This document shows positions 1 through 9,864 of a stretch of 64,000 nt of DNA, piece by piece. Source of the DNA: Caldilineaceae bacterium. Its GTDB lineage: Bacteria; Chloroflexota; Anaerolineae; Caldilineales; Caldilineaceae. The translations under genes were made by a program, and so were the position numbers. The stretch is taken from positions 124,001-188,000 of the forward strand of contig JAJDXQ010000046.1 of assembly GCA_022823185.1 (NCBI GenBank), written 5' to 3'. Each line of letters starts with the position of its first letter. Positions within the stretch are counted from its first letter, which is position 1. The notes beneath the pieces were generated by a model that was not told where the DNA came from, did not search any database, and saw only the letters and a program-made list of their open reading frames with translations.

Positions 1-90
1 CACCATGCCCACAATCAGCGACAAATAGACAAACGTCAATTTGACGGCTTTGGATTTGCTCTGGCTTTCGCTTATCGACCGTACGGCCAT
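1..90 (-). CDS. Carbohydrate ABC transporter permease, MalG-like (N-terminal fragment)
   Basis: The first 30 codons of a gene that runs off the left edge. The ATG is the complement of 88-90 and the frame is open to base 1. The peptide has a short basic, Ser/Lys-rich cytoplasmic start followed by a hydrophobic stretch (residues ~19-30), as at the start of an inner-membrane permease. It begins 3 bp after the stop of the MalF-like permease at 94-1044. In sugar ABC importers the second permease (MalG type) normally follows the first in this way, so the identity rests mainly on position. No catalytic or EAA loop sequence is visible. Confidence 0.6.
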   Translation of the reverse strand, partial: MAVRSISESQSKSKAVKLTFVYLSLIVGMV

Positions 91-93
91 CTG

Positions 94-1044
94 TCAGCTT
101 CCCTTAACTTCGCCTTCATAGTAGACCCAGACAGCCGAGGAACGGATGATCAAGAGGGTCAGCACCATGATGTAGACAAAGAGGACCCAGGCCAAAGCGG
201 AGGCATAGCCCATCTGGAAAAATTCGAAGCCCTGCCTGAACAGGTAGAGCATCACGAACAGACTGGCATTTCCGGGCCCGCCCTGGGTCATGATGAACGG
301 GCCGGCAAACTCCTGCAGCGCGTCGATCATCCCGATAACGAATTGAAAGAAGAGCACGGGGGAAATCATGGGGAGTGTGATCCTCCAGAATTTCACCCAG
401 TCTCCGGCTCCGTCCACGTCGGCCGCCTCGTAGAGCTCGTTGGGCACGCCCTGAAGCCCGGCCAGGTAAATGATGATGCCGGCCCCAACGCTCCACAGGC
501 TCATCAGAACGAAGGAGGCGAGCACCGTGCGCGTGTCCGTGAGCCAGTAGGGCCCCTCGATGCCGATTAGACCAAGCGCGCGATTGAGCATCCCGAAATC
601 GCCGTTGAGAATCAGCAGCCAGACCATCGCCACTGCCACACCGCTAACGGTCGCGGGGAGGTAATAGACGGTGCGTATAAAGGCGAGCCCCCGAATACTG
701 GCATTGAGAAGCAGGGCGACCAGAACGCCCAGCGCAATGCGTAGAGGGACAGAAGTTACAGAATAGATTGTCGTGACTTTGAATGCCTGCAGAACCAGGG
801 GATCGCCCGAAATCATTTCGGCGTAGTTTGCCAAGCCGATGAATTCCGCCGGCGTAAACATGCGCCACTCGGTCAGGGAGAGCGCGAGCGAGGCCAGCAT
901 GGGACCCAACTGGAAGGCAAGAAAGCCGATGATCCAGGGTAGGACGAGAACCCAGGCCAGTCGCTCTTCACCGTTCAACTGGTACCACTGTCTCTTCTGT
1001 TTACGGGCCGTTGCAGAGGCGACGTTCTCTTGTATGGCCGCCAT
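94..1044 (-). CDS. Sugar ABC transporter permease, MalF/UgpA-like
   Basis: A 316-aa inner-membrane permease of the binding-protein-dependent transport family (BPD_transp_1), which would form a heterodimeric channel with the product of the next gene. About six hydrophobic segments are readable, starting with WVLVLPWIIGFLAF near residue 31. The cytoplasmic EAA loop that docks on the ATPase is present near residues 205-227 (YEAADVDGAGDWVKFWRITL, then P). Length is typical of MalF/UgpA-type permeases lacking the long MalF insertion. The gene is co-transcribed with the truncated MalG-like gene to its left. No binding protein or ATPase gene is visible, so the substrate is unknown; oligosaccharide or glycerol-phosphate-like sugars are the usual choices for this subfamily. 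The ribosome-binding site upstream of the ATG is weak. Confidence 0.88.
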   Translation of the reverse strand: MAAIQENVASATARKQKRQWYQLNGEERLAWVLVLPWIIGFLAFQLGPMLASLALSLTEWRMFTPAEFIGLANYAEMISGDPLVLQAFKVTTIYSVTSVPLRIALGVLVALLLNASIRGLAFIRTVYYLPATVSGVAVAMVWLLILNGDFGMLNRALGLIGIEGPYWLTDTRTVLASFVLMSLWSVGAGIIIYLAGLQGVPNELYEAADVDGAGDWVKFWRITLPMISPVLFFQFVIGMIDALQEFAGPFIMTQGGPGNASLFVMLYLFRQGFEFFQMGYASALAWVLFVYIMVLTLLIIRSSAVWVYYEGEVKGS

Positions 1045-1372
1045 CAGGGTTGCCGATTCGCTTGACGTTTTCAGGATCTCGCTTGAAACCTACGCCGGCG
1101 CGGATTCCAAGCAAACGGAGTGGATATGGTTCGAGACAGTACTATAGCAGCCTAAGAATGTCAAGCGAACCCCTATGTCATGTCTGGTCCGGATCTTAAA
1201 ATGTCAGGAGACGCGGCCTGCAGGAAACAACACAATCGCACACCTGTAGCCCGAGATTCCTCACACTCGGGACTGCGCGATCGAACCGCCTGTTCATTGC
1301 AGGAACCGCCTGATTCGAGTAGAATTTCAACGCTTAACCGTTCCCGCTACATCATTTCCAGCGAGTTTCACC
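1045..1372. other. Divergent intergenic region with short repeats
   Basis: A 328-bp gap between the leftward ABC importer and the rightward aminotransferase, so it should hold both promoters. I see CGCTTGA at 1059 and 1080 (21 bp apart, same orientation) and its inverse TCAAGCG at 1161-1167. A 10-bp direct repeat GAACCGCCTG occurs at 1283-1292 and 1303-1312, exactly 20 bp apart. The first set lies where a LacI-type sugar regulator could act on the importer. No coding sequence or RNA gene is apparent. Confidence 0.35.
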
Positions 1373-2545
1373 GTGTATCCAGCCACACGCACGACCAACT
1401 TCAATCAGTCGATGATTCGCGAGATGACGCGGCTTGCGATGCAGCACGACGCCATCAATCTGAGCCAGGGATTCCCCGACTTCGACCCCCCCGAGGCGAT
1501 TGTAAACGCCGCAGTCGAGGCAGTTCGGGGGACCGCCAATCAATACACGGTGACGTGGGGCTATCCCCCTTTGCGCCAGGCCCTGGCCGAGCAGTATTCG
1601 GTTCAGCTGGGTTGGCCGGTCGACCCGGATGTCCACATCTGTGTGGTCTGCGGGGTGACTGAAGGCATCACCACGTCGTTGCTGGCGCTGCTGAATCCCG
1701 GCGATGAGCTGCTCATCCTGGAGCCGGGGCACGAGAACTTCCGTCCTTCCGCGCTCCTGGCCGACGCGGAGGCTGTACCGGTCGTCCTCGATGCGCCGGA
1801 CTACCGCATCGACGCGGACCGGCTGGAGGCGGCAGTCTCACCGCGGACGCGGGCTCTCCTTCTGAATACGCCACACAACCCGACAGGGCGTGTTTTCGAC
1901 AGCCGCGAGATGATGGCGCTCACGGAGTTTCTCAACCGGCATGATCTGATTCTGATCACCGACGAAATCTACGACCGTATCCTCTACGACGGCCGCGAGC
2001 ATGTTTCGCCGGGCAGCCTGGACGGGCTGATCGAACGCACAGTGACGGTGGGAGGGCTGGGGAAGAGCTTCGCTGTTACAGGCTGGCGGTTGGGCTATGT
2101 GATCGCCCGCGAGCCGCTCTCCTCGGCCATTCGCGCCGTACACGATTACTCCACGATCTGCGCCCCTACGCCGCTGCAAGCCGCGGCCGCGGTTGCCCTC
2201 GGCCAGCCGAATGATTACTGGCAACAGATGCGGGAGGAATACGGAGAGCGGAGAGAACTGATGTTGAAGATGCTGGAAACGGCCGGATTCCGTGCAGTGC
2301 GGCCAGAGGGATCCTACTATACAATGGCCGATTACTCTGCGGTCGACGCCCCGCAAGCGGAATGGGACTCGCACCGCTTTGCCCGCTGGCTCACGACCGA
2401 TGTCGGGGTGGCATGCGTAGCAGGGATCAACTTTTACACGAAAGACCGGGAGAGATACGGCGAGGGAACGGTGCGCTTTGCCTTTGCCAAGCGGCTCGAG
2501 ACCCTCCGCGAGGCTGGAAGGCGCCTGGCAAGCGTTGGAAATTAG
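1373..2545 (+). CDS. PLP-dependent aminotransferase, class I/II
   Basis: A 390-aa fold-type I aminotransferase of the aspartate aminotransferase superfamily. The start is GTG at 1373. The N terminus carries INLSQGFPDFDPP (residues ~28-40), typical of the subgroup with kynurenine and cysteine-conjugate enzymes. NTPHNPTGRVF (~163-173) has the Asn-Pro pair that contacts the cofactor, TDEIYDRILYDG follows, and the Schiff-base lysine is K231 in GLGKSFAVTGWRLGY. A substrate-binding Arg sits near the C terminus (GEGTVRFAFAKR). Length and motif order are normal. It is monocistronic: ABC genes diverge upstream and the next gene converges. The amino-donor preference cannot be read from sequence. Confidence 0.93.
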   Translation: MYPATRTTNFNQSMIREMTRLAMQHDAINLSQGFPDFDPPEAIVNAAVEAVRGTANQYTVTWGYPPLRQALAEQYSVQLGWPVDPDVHICVVCGVTEGITTSLLALLNPGDELLILEPGHENFRPSALLADAEAVPVVLDAPDYRIDADRLEAAVSPRTRALLLNTPHNPTGRVFDSREMMALTEFLNRHDLILITDEIYDRILYDGREHVSPGSLDGLIERTVTVGGLGKSFAVTGWRLGYVIAREPLSSAIRAVHDYSTICAPTPLQAAAAVALGQPNDYWQQMREEYGERRELMLKMLETAGFRAVRPEGSYYTMADYSAVDAPQAEWDSHRFARWLTTDVGVACVAGINFYTKDRERYGEGTVRFAFAKRLETLREAGRRLASVGN

Positions 2546-2598
2546 GAAGGCCGGGCAAGTTTTTTCGTGCGCTTCACGGGCGCGAGCCCGCCTGCCCA

Positions 2599-4881
2599 TC
2601 AGTGTAACCGGATTCGCGCCAGCAGAACCTCCGGCTCCCAGACCCCCACTTGGACTGCCGGCTGTAGCGTCTCCGTGTTGTAGACAGTCAGGCGAAGTTC
2701 GTAGTCGCCGGTCGGAATGTCGGCCGGGACCGCAAGCTGCATCAGCTTGTCATACTGGGTCCTTGCGGATTGACCCGCCGGCGCGCCGCCCGACCGCAGC
2801 AGATCTGCGTCTTCCTGGACGACCCATCTTCCTTCTCCAGCCGCGTAGAGCCGCAGCGACGCGGCGTAACTGATGTCAGATCCCGCTTCATCCTCCCACC
2901 GCAGCGCAACCCAGATAGTCTCAGCCCCATCGATCTCAACGACCTCCTTGGTTGCAAGTTGGGCATCGCCCTGGCCCAGCGCGAACCCCACGAGCGAAAT
3001 GCCGGTATCGAATTCGACGGGGAGCGGATCCAAGCGCTTGTAGTAGGTCCAGATTACGCGGCTCTCGATCCTGGGCCCTCCTCCCCGGACGGGCAGGAGT
3101 CCCTCGCTCTCCAGGGCAGTCGAGGATGGGTCCGTGAATCCGACATACACTCTGGCCAGGGCAGGGGAGGCACGGTCCAGCGGTATCAGGTAGTCATCTT
3201 CGTACAACAGTCCGGGCTCCCAAAGAGTCAATGGCCTGACGCCCCATCCGGGCTGCGTGGTCAGGTTGCCGATCTGCTCACCGGCAGCGTCCAGCAGGTG
3301 AACAAAAAGCTCATGGTCTCGCGTCTGTTTCTGGTGCGCTCGAAAGTAGAGCGTCAATGGGACCTGCTCCCCGGCGAATGCCTCCCGGTCGGGAAGCCGA
3401 GCGGCGACCAGCTCCACGCCGTCGCCGTACATCTTGCCAATGGGCCTTGTGTCTGACGGCAGTTCATCGACTACACCGGCCATCCCGTCCAACCCATAGG
3501 AATCAGGCAACAGTACAGCCAGCGCGTAGAGCGAGCAGGCCCACAGGCCTAACGGCACGGCCACGCCAAGGGCAATGCGGGCGACGAGAGGAAGAAAGCC
3601 CGCCCAGAACCGCAGCCCGGCCACGGCGATGACTGCCAGTCCGCTTATGGCGGGAAAGAGCAGCCTGCCCTGCGAGCCTTGCGCGACGGAGATCCAGTAA
3701 GCAAGGAGCGCAAGGGAGATAAGGACCCAAAGCGCAGAAATGCCTGTGACGCTCCCCAGTTGCTGACGAAGGCTGATAAGGCTAGGGTAGCGCAGAGTCT
3801 GCCACCAGGTGATCAGGGCGCCGACCGCGGCCAGAACGGTCAGAAGTTCAAATAGCGTGTAAGTCCAAGGCGGCAGAAGGATGCTGAACCATCCAAATAT
3901 GCCGAAGAAGGACATCTGCAGGCCGCGAAGTTCGCCAAAAAGGCCCTGAAAGGTCAGAGGATCCACGCGTACACCGGTGACGCTGAGAAGATTCTGAGTT
4001 CCGAACGGGTCGCCGTAAAGTTCCACGTTTCGCAAGTACCACCAGCCGGCCACAATCAGTACTGACAGTCCCGCGAGCACGGCGCCCTCAAGGACCCTGC
4101 GCCAGGCAGTCTTCAACCGGACGTTGAGCAAAATGGCCGCGGCGGTCAGGGGCAGCAGGCCCAATCCCTGCAGTTTGCTCAAGGCCGCCAGCCCCAGAAT
4201 GAAGCCAAGGCCGATCCAGTGCCGCCTCTGCAGATGATGTGACCGGGCGCGGCTTCTGAGAGCGGCCAGGCAAACCAGCGCCACTGCGCTGGTAAAGGTG
4301 ATCAGGTTGTCGTTCGACAGGCTTGCACTGATGAAGATGAACTGCGGAATGGTCGCCGCCAGGGAGGTTGCCAGCAGCCGGGACCATCTGTCATGCGGAA
4401 AGGCGTAGCGGGCGAGCAGGTAGGTAAAGATAACGGTCAAGGCGCCGAGGATGAGTGAAATCCAGCGCCCTACGTGAAGCGCCAGGTTGACGCCCCGCAG
4501 CGGCGCGCTTTGGGCGCTGTAGAGCATGAAGTTCTTGTTGCCGGGCCGGTGCGGGTCCCCCATATTGGCCCGGGGATTGCGGACGGCATAGTCAGCCAGG
4601 CCGGTCTGGTCGATGCCGGCTGTCACCAGAGCGACGAGACTGTAGTAGAGGGGCGGCTGACTTCCTTCCTGTTCCCAAGGCCCGGTCTTTTCAGCGGCCT
4701 GCACGGGCAGACCGTTGCCTGCTGCCAGATGGCGGGCGAAGGCATAGTGGAAGAGTTCGTCCGGCGTTTCAAAGGGAGGGACGACCAGGCTGTATGCCAG
4801 CCCGGTAAGCAGGAACAGAGTGAGGATGAGGGAGACAGCAGCCCTTTCCACTGCGTCACCGTCGGCGAACAACGAGTCCAT
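2599..4881 (-). CDS. Large GT-C-type membrane protein (DUF2142/GT39-like) with C-terminal beta-rich domain
   Basis: A polytopic membrane protein of 760 aa from the chosen start. The frame is open to 5007, but the ATG at 4881 places the first transmembrane helix (AAVSLILTLFLLTGLAYSLV) near residue 15, so I prefer it to the Arg-rich extension. After helix 1 the first loop reads PPFETPDELFHYAFARHLAA, the acidic Pro-Asp-Glu/His loop seen in DUF2142 and related dolichol/polyprenol-phosphate sugar transferases. Roughly a dozen helices extend to about residue 470. The last ~290 residues are non-membrane, with repeated beta-sandwich-like stretches (for example HELFVHLLDAAGEQIG). It probably transfers or flips a lipid-linked sugar, but donor and acceptor are unknown. 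It shares orientation and architecture with the 5086-9660 gene. Confidence 0.7.
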   Translation of the reverse strand: MDSLFADGDAVERAAVSLILTLFLLTGLAYSLVVPPFETPDELFHYAFARHLAAGNGLPVQAAEKTGPWEQEGSQPPLYYSLVALVTAGIDQTGLADYAVRNPRANMGDPHRPGNKNFMLYSAQSAPLRGVNLALHVGRWISLILGALTVIFTYLLARYAFPHDRWSRLLATSLAATIPQFIFISASLSNDNLITFTSAVALVCLAALRSRARSHHLQRRHWIGLGFILGLAALSKLQGLGLLPLTAAAILLNVRLKTAWRRVLEGAVLAGLSVLIVAGWWYLRNVELYGDPFGTQNLLSVTGVRVDPLTFQGLFGELRGLQMSFFGIFGWFSILLPPWTYTLFELLTVLAAVGALITWWQTLRYPSLISLRQQLGSVTGISALWVLISLALLAYWISVAQGSQGRLLFPAISGLAVIAVAGLRFWAGFLPLVARIALGVAVPLGLWACSLYALAVLLPDSYGLDGMAGVVDELPSDTRPIGKMYGDGVELVAARLPDREAFAGEQVPLTLYFRAHQKQTRDHELFVHLLDAAGEQIGNLTTQPGWGVRPLTLWEPGLLYEDDYLIPLDRASPALARVYVGFTDPSSTALESEGLLPVRGGGPRIESRVIWTYYKRLDPLPVEFDTGISLVGFALGQGDAQLATKEVVEIDGAETIWVALRWEDEAGSDISYAASLRLYAAGEGRWVVQEDADLLRSGGAPAGQSARTQYDKLMQLAVPADIPTGDYELRLTVYNTETLQPAVQVGVWEPEVLLARIRLH

Positions 4882-5085
4882 AGACTGTGTTCCGTGCCTG
4901 TTCTTCGACCGCCAGTCTCGCAGTGCCTGGGTCCATCTGCCATTGGGAGCTAAGGAGAGCGTCAAGAGTATCTCAGTTGGGCTCGCATACGTATAAGCAC
5001 CGTCCATCGAAAAGTGGACAGCCCTGTCCCTTCCCCAACGGTATGGTGTCTCAAAACGTCATAAATCAGAAACGCGAATGACGGG

Positions 5086-8000
5086 TCACCGTCCGCAGGC
5101 GTCACATTCAACAACGCTGAAATACACCAGCTGTACGGCATCCTCGCCTGTGCCGCTCAGAATCCGGGGGGCCCCTTCCTCGTTCACGTCATAGAGGCCG
5201 GCGATGAGGCGCAGAGGGCCCGCGGGCAGGTCAGCGGGGACGGGCATGGCCGCGCTCTTCAAGAACGGCGACTGTTCCATTCGAAGCTCCGGATCCCACT
5301 GCGCGACCAGCGCGCCGGTGTCGTCGAGAAGGTGCAGGAAGACCTTTTCGCCTCCGGTCAAGGTGGTTGGATCACCGGACCATTCCATGTGCACAACGAG
5401 TTGGCCGCCTGGAGGCGGAACGGCAGGGCTGACTTGGGCGCGTTCGAGGGTCAATCCGTTGGCGAACTCGACGTCGAACAGCCGCCACGACTCCGGATAT
5501 GGCCGCGAGTAAAGCTCGACGAGCCACGGGCCCACCGTCTCCTGCACCGCCAGCTGGTAGGAGCTGGCGATTGCTTGCCTGGCCAGGTCTGGCGCCTCCA
5601 TTTCATCCTCCAGGCTGACCGGCAGGATGATTCGCAATACATTGTCGTCTCGCAGCGCCGCTACGGCTTCGGTCGCGCTTTCCAGGTCGTCATCATGACG
5701 CGGCAGGACGGAATCCGCGACATCGCCCGTGTAATAGTACAAGAACAGAGTCGGGTCGGGGAAGCTCTGAAGGATGTGGACCTCGTCCAGATACAGCCCT
5801 GCGCTCCACCTCTCCAGCACTGCCGCCAGCTCCCGCAGCCCTCTCGAACTACTGAACTGCGGGTCTTCGTGGTAGTTTCGCCACGTATAGAGATTCCCCG
5901 CGACCAGGACCAGGACGAGCGTGACCGCGGCAACGCTTCCTATGCGTACTCTGCTGAGGAAAGTCTGGCCGTCTGCGCCAGGGCCGCCGATCCAGATTCT
6001 CCATCGCCAGCCCAGCCAGCTCTCGATCCAGCCGCCCAAGCGCGTAACCCCGACCGACATGAGCAGGAGGAAGGGCGGCAGTGTGATGGCATATAGGCTT
6101 CCTTGCATAAACCATTGCCGGTACAGTGGGCCCCAGTAGGCAAGTGGGGACATAAGCAGAAAGAGCAGCAAGAAGACTGTCGTGTGCAATCCCGGACCTT
6201 TGGGCATCGAATATCGTGACGGCAGGTCTATACCACTTTCGTCTCCCTCTACACTCTCGACAGTTCTTCCAGCCGGTTCCCCTTTTCCGTGCGCGAGTCG
6301 AAGGGCGCCGATTACTGAGGCGAGGACTAAGGCGCTACCGATCAGCCCGGCATTGAGGAGCCAGACGCGGTCGGGCACCTGGCCGCCGATGGAATAGGAG
6401 GAGATTCTCAACCACAATTGTGAAGCGATGGAGGACGGTGGCGCGGTCCAGATGAAGTCAACCGTTTCTGGCCAGGCGCTCAGCAGCAATGGAAAGGACA
6501 AGGCCAATACACAGAACTGCGCCCAGACCCAGCGGGTCAGCATTTTCCTGGCGGGCCGCGGGAAGGGGGCCCCCTTGCTGCCCCGAAATGCGTCCGCCAG
6601 CAGGAAGAGCGCGAAACTGTTCTGCGCCAAGATGCCAAGCGCGGCGAACGCATGGGAGTAGACTGCCGCCGCTCCGCACAGCACGTAAGCAAGGAAGACT
6701 GCCCTGCTCTCGGATCCGCTGAAGAGCCTTACGGCTAGCGCCGCGCCCGCGATCGAGAGAGTCAGGCTTAAGGAATGGAGGACGACGATCTGATTTGACC
6801 GGACTGCGTAGGCGCTGAACGCGATCAACAGGGTCGCCGCCATGGTGGGAAACGCGGGCAGGCGCAGCGCTCTGGCGAGGAGGTAGACGAGCGGAATGGA
6901 CAAAGTGCCGAGAAGGGCTGAAATCGAGCGCAGTGCAAACTCGCTGGTCCCCGCGAGAATGGCCCAGTAGTGGTTTAACAGGTGGCTGGCAGGGAAAACC
7001 AATTGACCCGATTCTCCGAACATCTGAATCAATGTAGAAGGAGGGAGCTGGCTGAACCAATAGTAGACGCCTTCATAGACGAGCAGTTCCTGATCACCCA
7101 GTTGGTAGAACCGAAGCGCGAATCCAGAAACAACAGCGAAGAGCACAAAGGCGCGTTGGAATCGTATATCCGCAACCAGGCCCTTGCTCATCGAGCGAAA
7201 AGCTTCGGATTCGTTGGGTCGAGTCATCAGTTTCTCCCACGTCGCCGCTGTGGCAAGGTTCGCTTGGCGTAGCAGGTCCGCCATTGTCCGGATTCGTCTC
7301 CAAGCGCACATCAGTCCTGCCGCAAGCTGGGTGCGCAATGCGACGAAAAGGGTGAGCCAAGCGAATGCGCTGATCGCGAGGCCCCAACGCACACTGGCAG
7401 GGCGGTAAGCCAGCTCAAGAATACCACTACCGGCGGGGACAGGGATACCCAGAAAAGCCTGGTGCGCGCGGACGATCGGGAGCGGCTCAGCACGCAACGG
7501 TCCGCCGGCAGCCGTCCAACCCGCCTTCCATCCTGGCAAATGGTTCTCGCTGACGAAGAGCAGACCTGGCTGGGAACTCTCGATGTCTACTCTCAGGCGC
7601 CCGGGACCCAATCGTTCGACTTCGAAGGACGCCTCGGTCTCCGGGCCGAAGGTCATGCGTCCGTCCGTCCAGGCGTTTCCCAGGGCATCGGCATCTGAGT
7701 CGGCGATCAAGACTTCGGCAAGCGGATCAAAATCAGGGTCGGCCAGCAATTCCAGCGCGGTCCTGTCGTCGACTCGGAGGGCGCTCTGGGCCCACCACAA
7801 GCGCGGCGCCACTGTACTCAGCCTGTGCAAACGGGTCGTCTCGCCCTCCAGAGCGAACTCTTCCACCAGGTGGCTGGCAACGGTCAGTTCTTCTCGCCAC
7901 GTCAGCACGGTGCCGACGCCGGTGAGCTTCCACATTCTGTCAGGAGGAAAGTCAACAAAGAATCCATTGTAGTTGGACAAGCGCAGTACGCTGGCGGCCC

Positions 8001-9660
8001 ACACGTCCTCCCAACCCGCCACCATGCCGGTGTCCTCTGGCAGGCGCTCTTCGTTGTAAACCCTGGGGGGGAGCGAATCCGTCGCCTCAGCCAGAATCTG
8101 CGCGGACTGCGCGGTGGCGGCAATCTCCGGTCTGGTCAACGCGGAGCGTGTTGCCGGCCCGTCTGCAAGGATCGTGGTGAAGTTTGTGGCGTAAAGGTCG
8201 AGGACAGAGGCAAAGAGCAGGATGATCAGGTGAACGCGCGCGATTCGCAGACGACAGCAGAGGCCCAGAAAGAGCAACCCAAGAATGATGGATTTGGCGG
8301 CATGGAAGGAGAAACCGGCGTTTGAAACGTCAAGCAGGCCCGGACGATGCCAGACCGCCCAGATCAGAGCGGCGCCGCCCAGGACAATGACGAAGAATCC
8401 CCAACCGAGTCTCCGGCGCCAGCGGGCAGCTAAACCGGGCAGCAGGGCCAGTCCATAACCGCTCAAGACGGCCAGCGAAATCGCGACCAGGTAGGCCACT
8501 CGCTCCTGGCCGCGAAAGAGGGACCAACCCGGCGCAAACCGGTAGAGAAAAGGGTAGACAGGAAGCAGGTCACCCAGGGAGACAAGGAGGGCGAGGATGC
8601 CGGCAAGAACAAAGAAGATGGCGGCGGGGCGGGCATAGGGACGTTCGGTTTCGAGTCTGAAACGCCTCGTCAGAAGCGCGGCTACGGCAACCGCAGCCAG
8701 GCCCAGCCCCAATATTCCAACGTATAGAGGCGAGTAGAGACTGAAGACGCGGGGTAGGACAAGCTGCCAGACGTCTTGTGGGGGAAAGCCGCTGCTCAAC
8801 TCGTGGAAGGGGCGGGCAGATCGTACAGAAAGTACCGTGAACTCAAGCGCGGGCCACAGTTGCGCGGCGGTCAGACAGACGAGCGTGATCGCGTACGCGA
8901 CTGTCATGCCGGGATAAAGCAACAGGCGCCGTAGAGCCGGCGGCCCTGCGTTTTGCGAGGGCCCGCTCCCTCCGTCTGCCTTTGGAGCGAGGCGCCAGTG
9001 AATGAAGGCCAGCATCAGCATCCATCCGCCTACCGCATAGGTGAGGAAGAGGAATGTCTGGGGATGGTTGGCAAAGAAAGCCACAGCGTGGATTGCGCTG
9101 GCGCAGAGCCAGCGGCGCCATTTCAGTTCTCCTGAAACTGCGGGCAACAGCAACCACAAGATGAGCGGCAGCCAGACGGCTACCCGCAGGATGCCAAGCT
9201 GCAAGGGCGGATAGCCGGTGAGGTAGCCGGAAAAGCCGAACACCAGCCCGGCGGCGAATCCTGCCATGCGGTTTCCCGTCAGTCGGCGCACGAGCAGGGC
9301 AGTGAAGCTGCATGCCAGTACCAGGTGAACAAGCGCTTCCACCTGCAGCCAGTAGAGTCTGCCTACCACGGTGGAGCTGAATGATGTGAGCAGAAGGAGG
9401 AGGTTGCTGACAGGATAGAAGACCGCCGATTCGGTATCGGCGAGGAAGGGATGGCCGGAGTTCACGTGAGGATTCCAGACGGGCAACTGTCCCGCCAGAA
9501 GGGCGTTCTGCTGAAAGAAGCTGTAGGGAAGATAATGGCGGGTGAAATCGCCTGGGGCAAATGAGGACAGCCCAAGCAGATAAGGAGCGAAAAACAGCGC
9601 GGCCAATGCGCAGTACGCCCAGATTATGGGAAATCTTGAGCTTCTCCGCTGCTGGTTCAT
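5086..9660 (-). CDS. YfhO-family protein fused to a GT39-like membrane glycosyltransferase
   Basis: A giant membrane protein (1524 aa from the ATG at 9660; the frame is open to 9834). I chose 9660 because an AGGGGGA-type ribosome-binding site lies just upstream and hydrophobic sequence begins ~12 residues in. Module 1 (residues 1 to ~790) matches the YfhO family: early loop FAPGDFTRHYLPYSFF, then HPFLADTESAVFYPVS, many helices, a periplasmic beta-rich part and a closing helix. Module 2 (from about residue 812) starts again with a membrane helix (FVLFAVVSGFALRFYQLG), the LLVYEGVYYWF loop, ~10 helices, and a C-terminal beta-sandwich containing VFLHLLDDTGALVAQW. YfhO proteins are linked to glycosylation of lipoteichoic acid or other envelope polymers in Firmicutes. 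The module-2 first loop has Glu-Gly where classic GT39 enzymes have Asp-Glu. Whether the chain stays whole is unknown. Confidence 0.75.
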   Translation of the reverse strand: MNQQRRSSRFPIIWAYCALAALFFAPYLLGLSSFAPGDFTRHYLPYSFFQQNALLAGQLPVWNPHVNSGHPFLADTESAVFYPVSNLLLLLTSFSSTVVGRLYWLQVEALVHLVLACSFTALLVRRLTGNRMAGFAAGLVFGFSGYLTGYPPLQLGILRVAVWLPLILWLLLPAVSGELKWRRWLCASAIHAVAFFANHPQTFLFLTYAVGGWMLMLAFIHWRLAPKADGGSGPSQNAGPPALRRLLLYPGMTVAYAITLVCLTAAQLWPALEFTVLSVRSARPFHELSSGFPPQDVWQLVLPRVFSLYSPLYVGILGLGLAAVAVAALLTRRFRLETERPYARPAAIFFVLAGILALLVSLGDLLPVYPFLYRFAPGWSLFRGQERVAYLVAISLAVLSGYGLALLPGLAARWRRRLGWGFFVIVLGGAALIWAVWHRPGLLDVSNAGFSFHAAKSIILGLLFLGLCCRLRIARVHLIILLFASVLDLYATNFTTILADGPATRSALTRPEIAATAQSAQILAEATDSLPPRVYNEERLPEDTGMVAGWEDVWAASVLRLSNYNGFFVDFPPDRMWKLTGVGTVLTWREELTVASHLVEEFALEGETTRLHRLSTVAPRLWWAQSALRVDDRTALELLADPDFDPLAEVLIADSDADALGNAWTDGRMTFGPETEASFEVERLGPGRLRVDIESSQPGLLFVSENHLPGWKAGWTAAGGPLRAEPLPIVRAHQAFLGIPVPAGSGILELAYRPASVRWGLAISAFAWLTLFVALRTQLAAGLMCAWRRIRTMADLLRQANLATAATWEKLMTRPNESEAFRSMSKGLVADIRFQRAFVLFAVVSGFALRFYQLGDQELLVYEGVYYWFSQLPPSTLIQMFGESGQLVFPASHLLNHYWAILAGTSEFALRSISALLGTLSIPLVYLLARALRLPAFPTMAATLLIAFSAYAVRSNQIVVLHSLSLTLSIAGAALAVRLFSGSESRAVFLAYVLCGAAAVYSHAFAALGILAQNSFALFLLADAFRGSKGAPFPRPARKMLTRWVWAQFCVLALSFPLLLSAWPETVDFIWTAPPSSIASQLWLRISSYSIGGQVPDRVWLLNAGLIGSALVLASVIGALRLAHGKGEPAGRTVESVEGDESGIDLPSRYSMPKGPGLHTTVFLLLFLLMSPLAYWGPLYRQWFMQGSLYAITLPPFLLLMSVGVTRLGGWIESWLGWRWRIWIGGPGADGQTFLSRVRIGSVAAVTLVLVLVAGNLYTWRNYHEDPQFSSSRGLRELAAVLERWSAGLYLDEVHILQSFPDPTLFLYYYTGDVADSVLPRHDDDLESATEAVAALRDDNVLRIILPVSLEDEMEAPDLARQAIASSYQLAVQETVGPWLVELYSRPYPESWRLFDVEFANGLTLERAQVSPAVPPPGGQLVVHMEWSGDPTTLTGGEKVFLHLLDDTGALVAQWDPELRMEQSPFLKSAAMPVPADLPAGPLRLIAGLYDVNEEGAPRILSGTGEDAVQLVYFSVVECDACGR

Positions 9661-9864
9661 CCTCAGACGTTCGTCCCCCTGAAGGTGGGTTCTAGAATTT
9701 TCTGCCGACTCAGACCCTGCCCCTGCCGGGTTGGGACCCGGCGTCGTCTTAAGCAAGACAGTTTCATCAGGCTGGCGAGGCATTCTCTTCCCGCCCAACC
9801 GCCCATGCTGCCTCAGTTCATTATCGCTCCACATGCCGTCGCCGGCTGCCTGGGGGCAACATGA

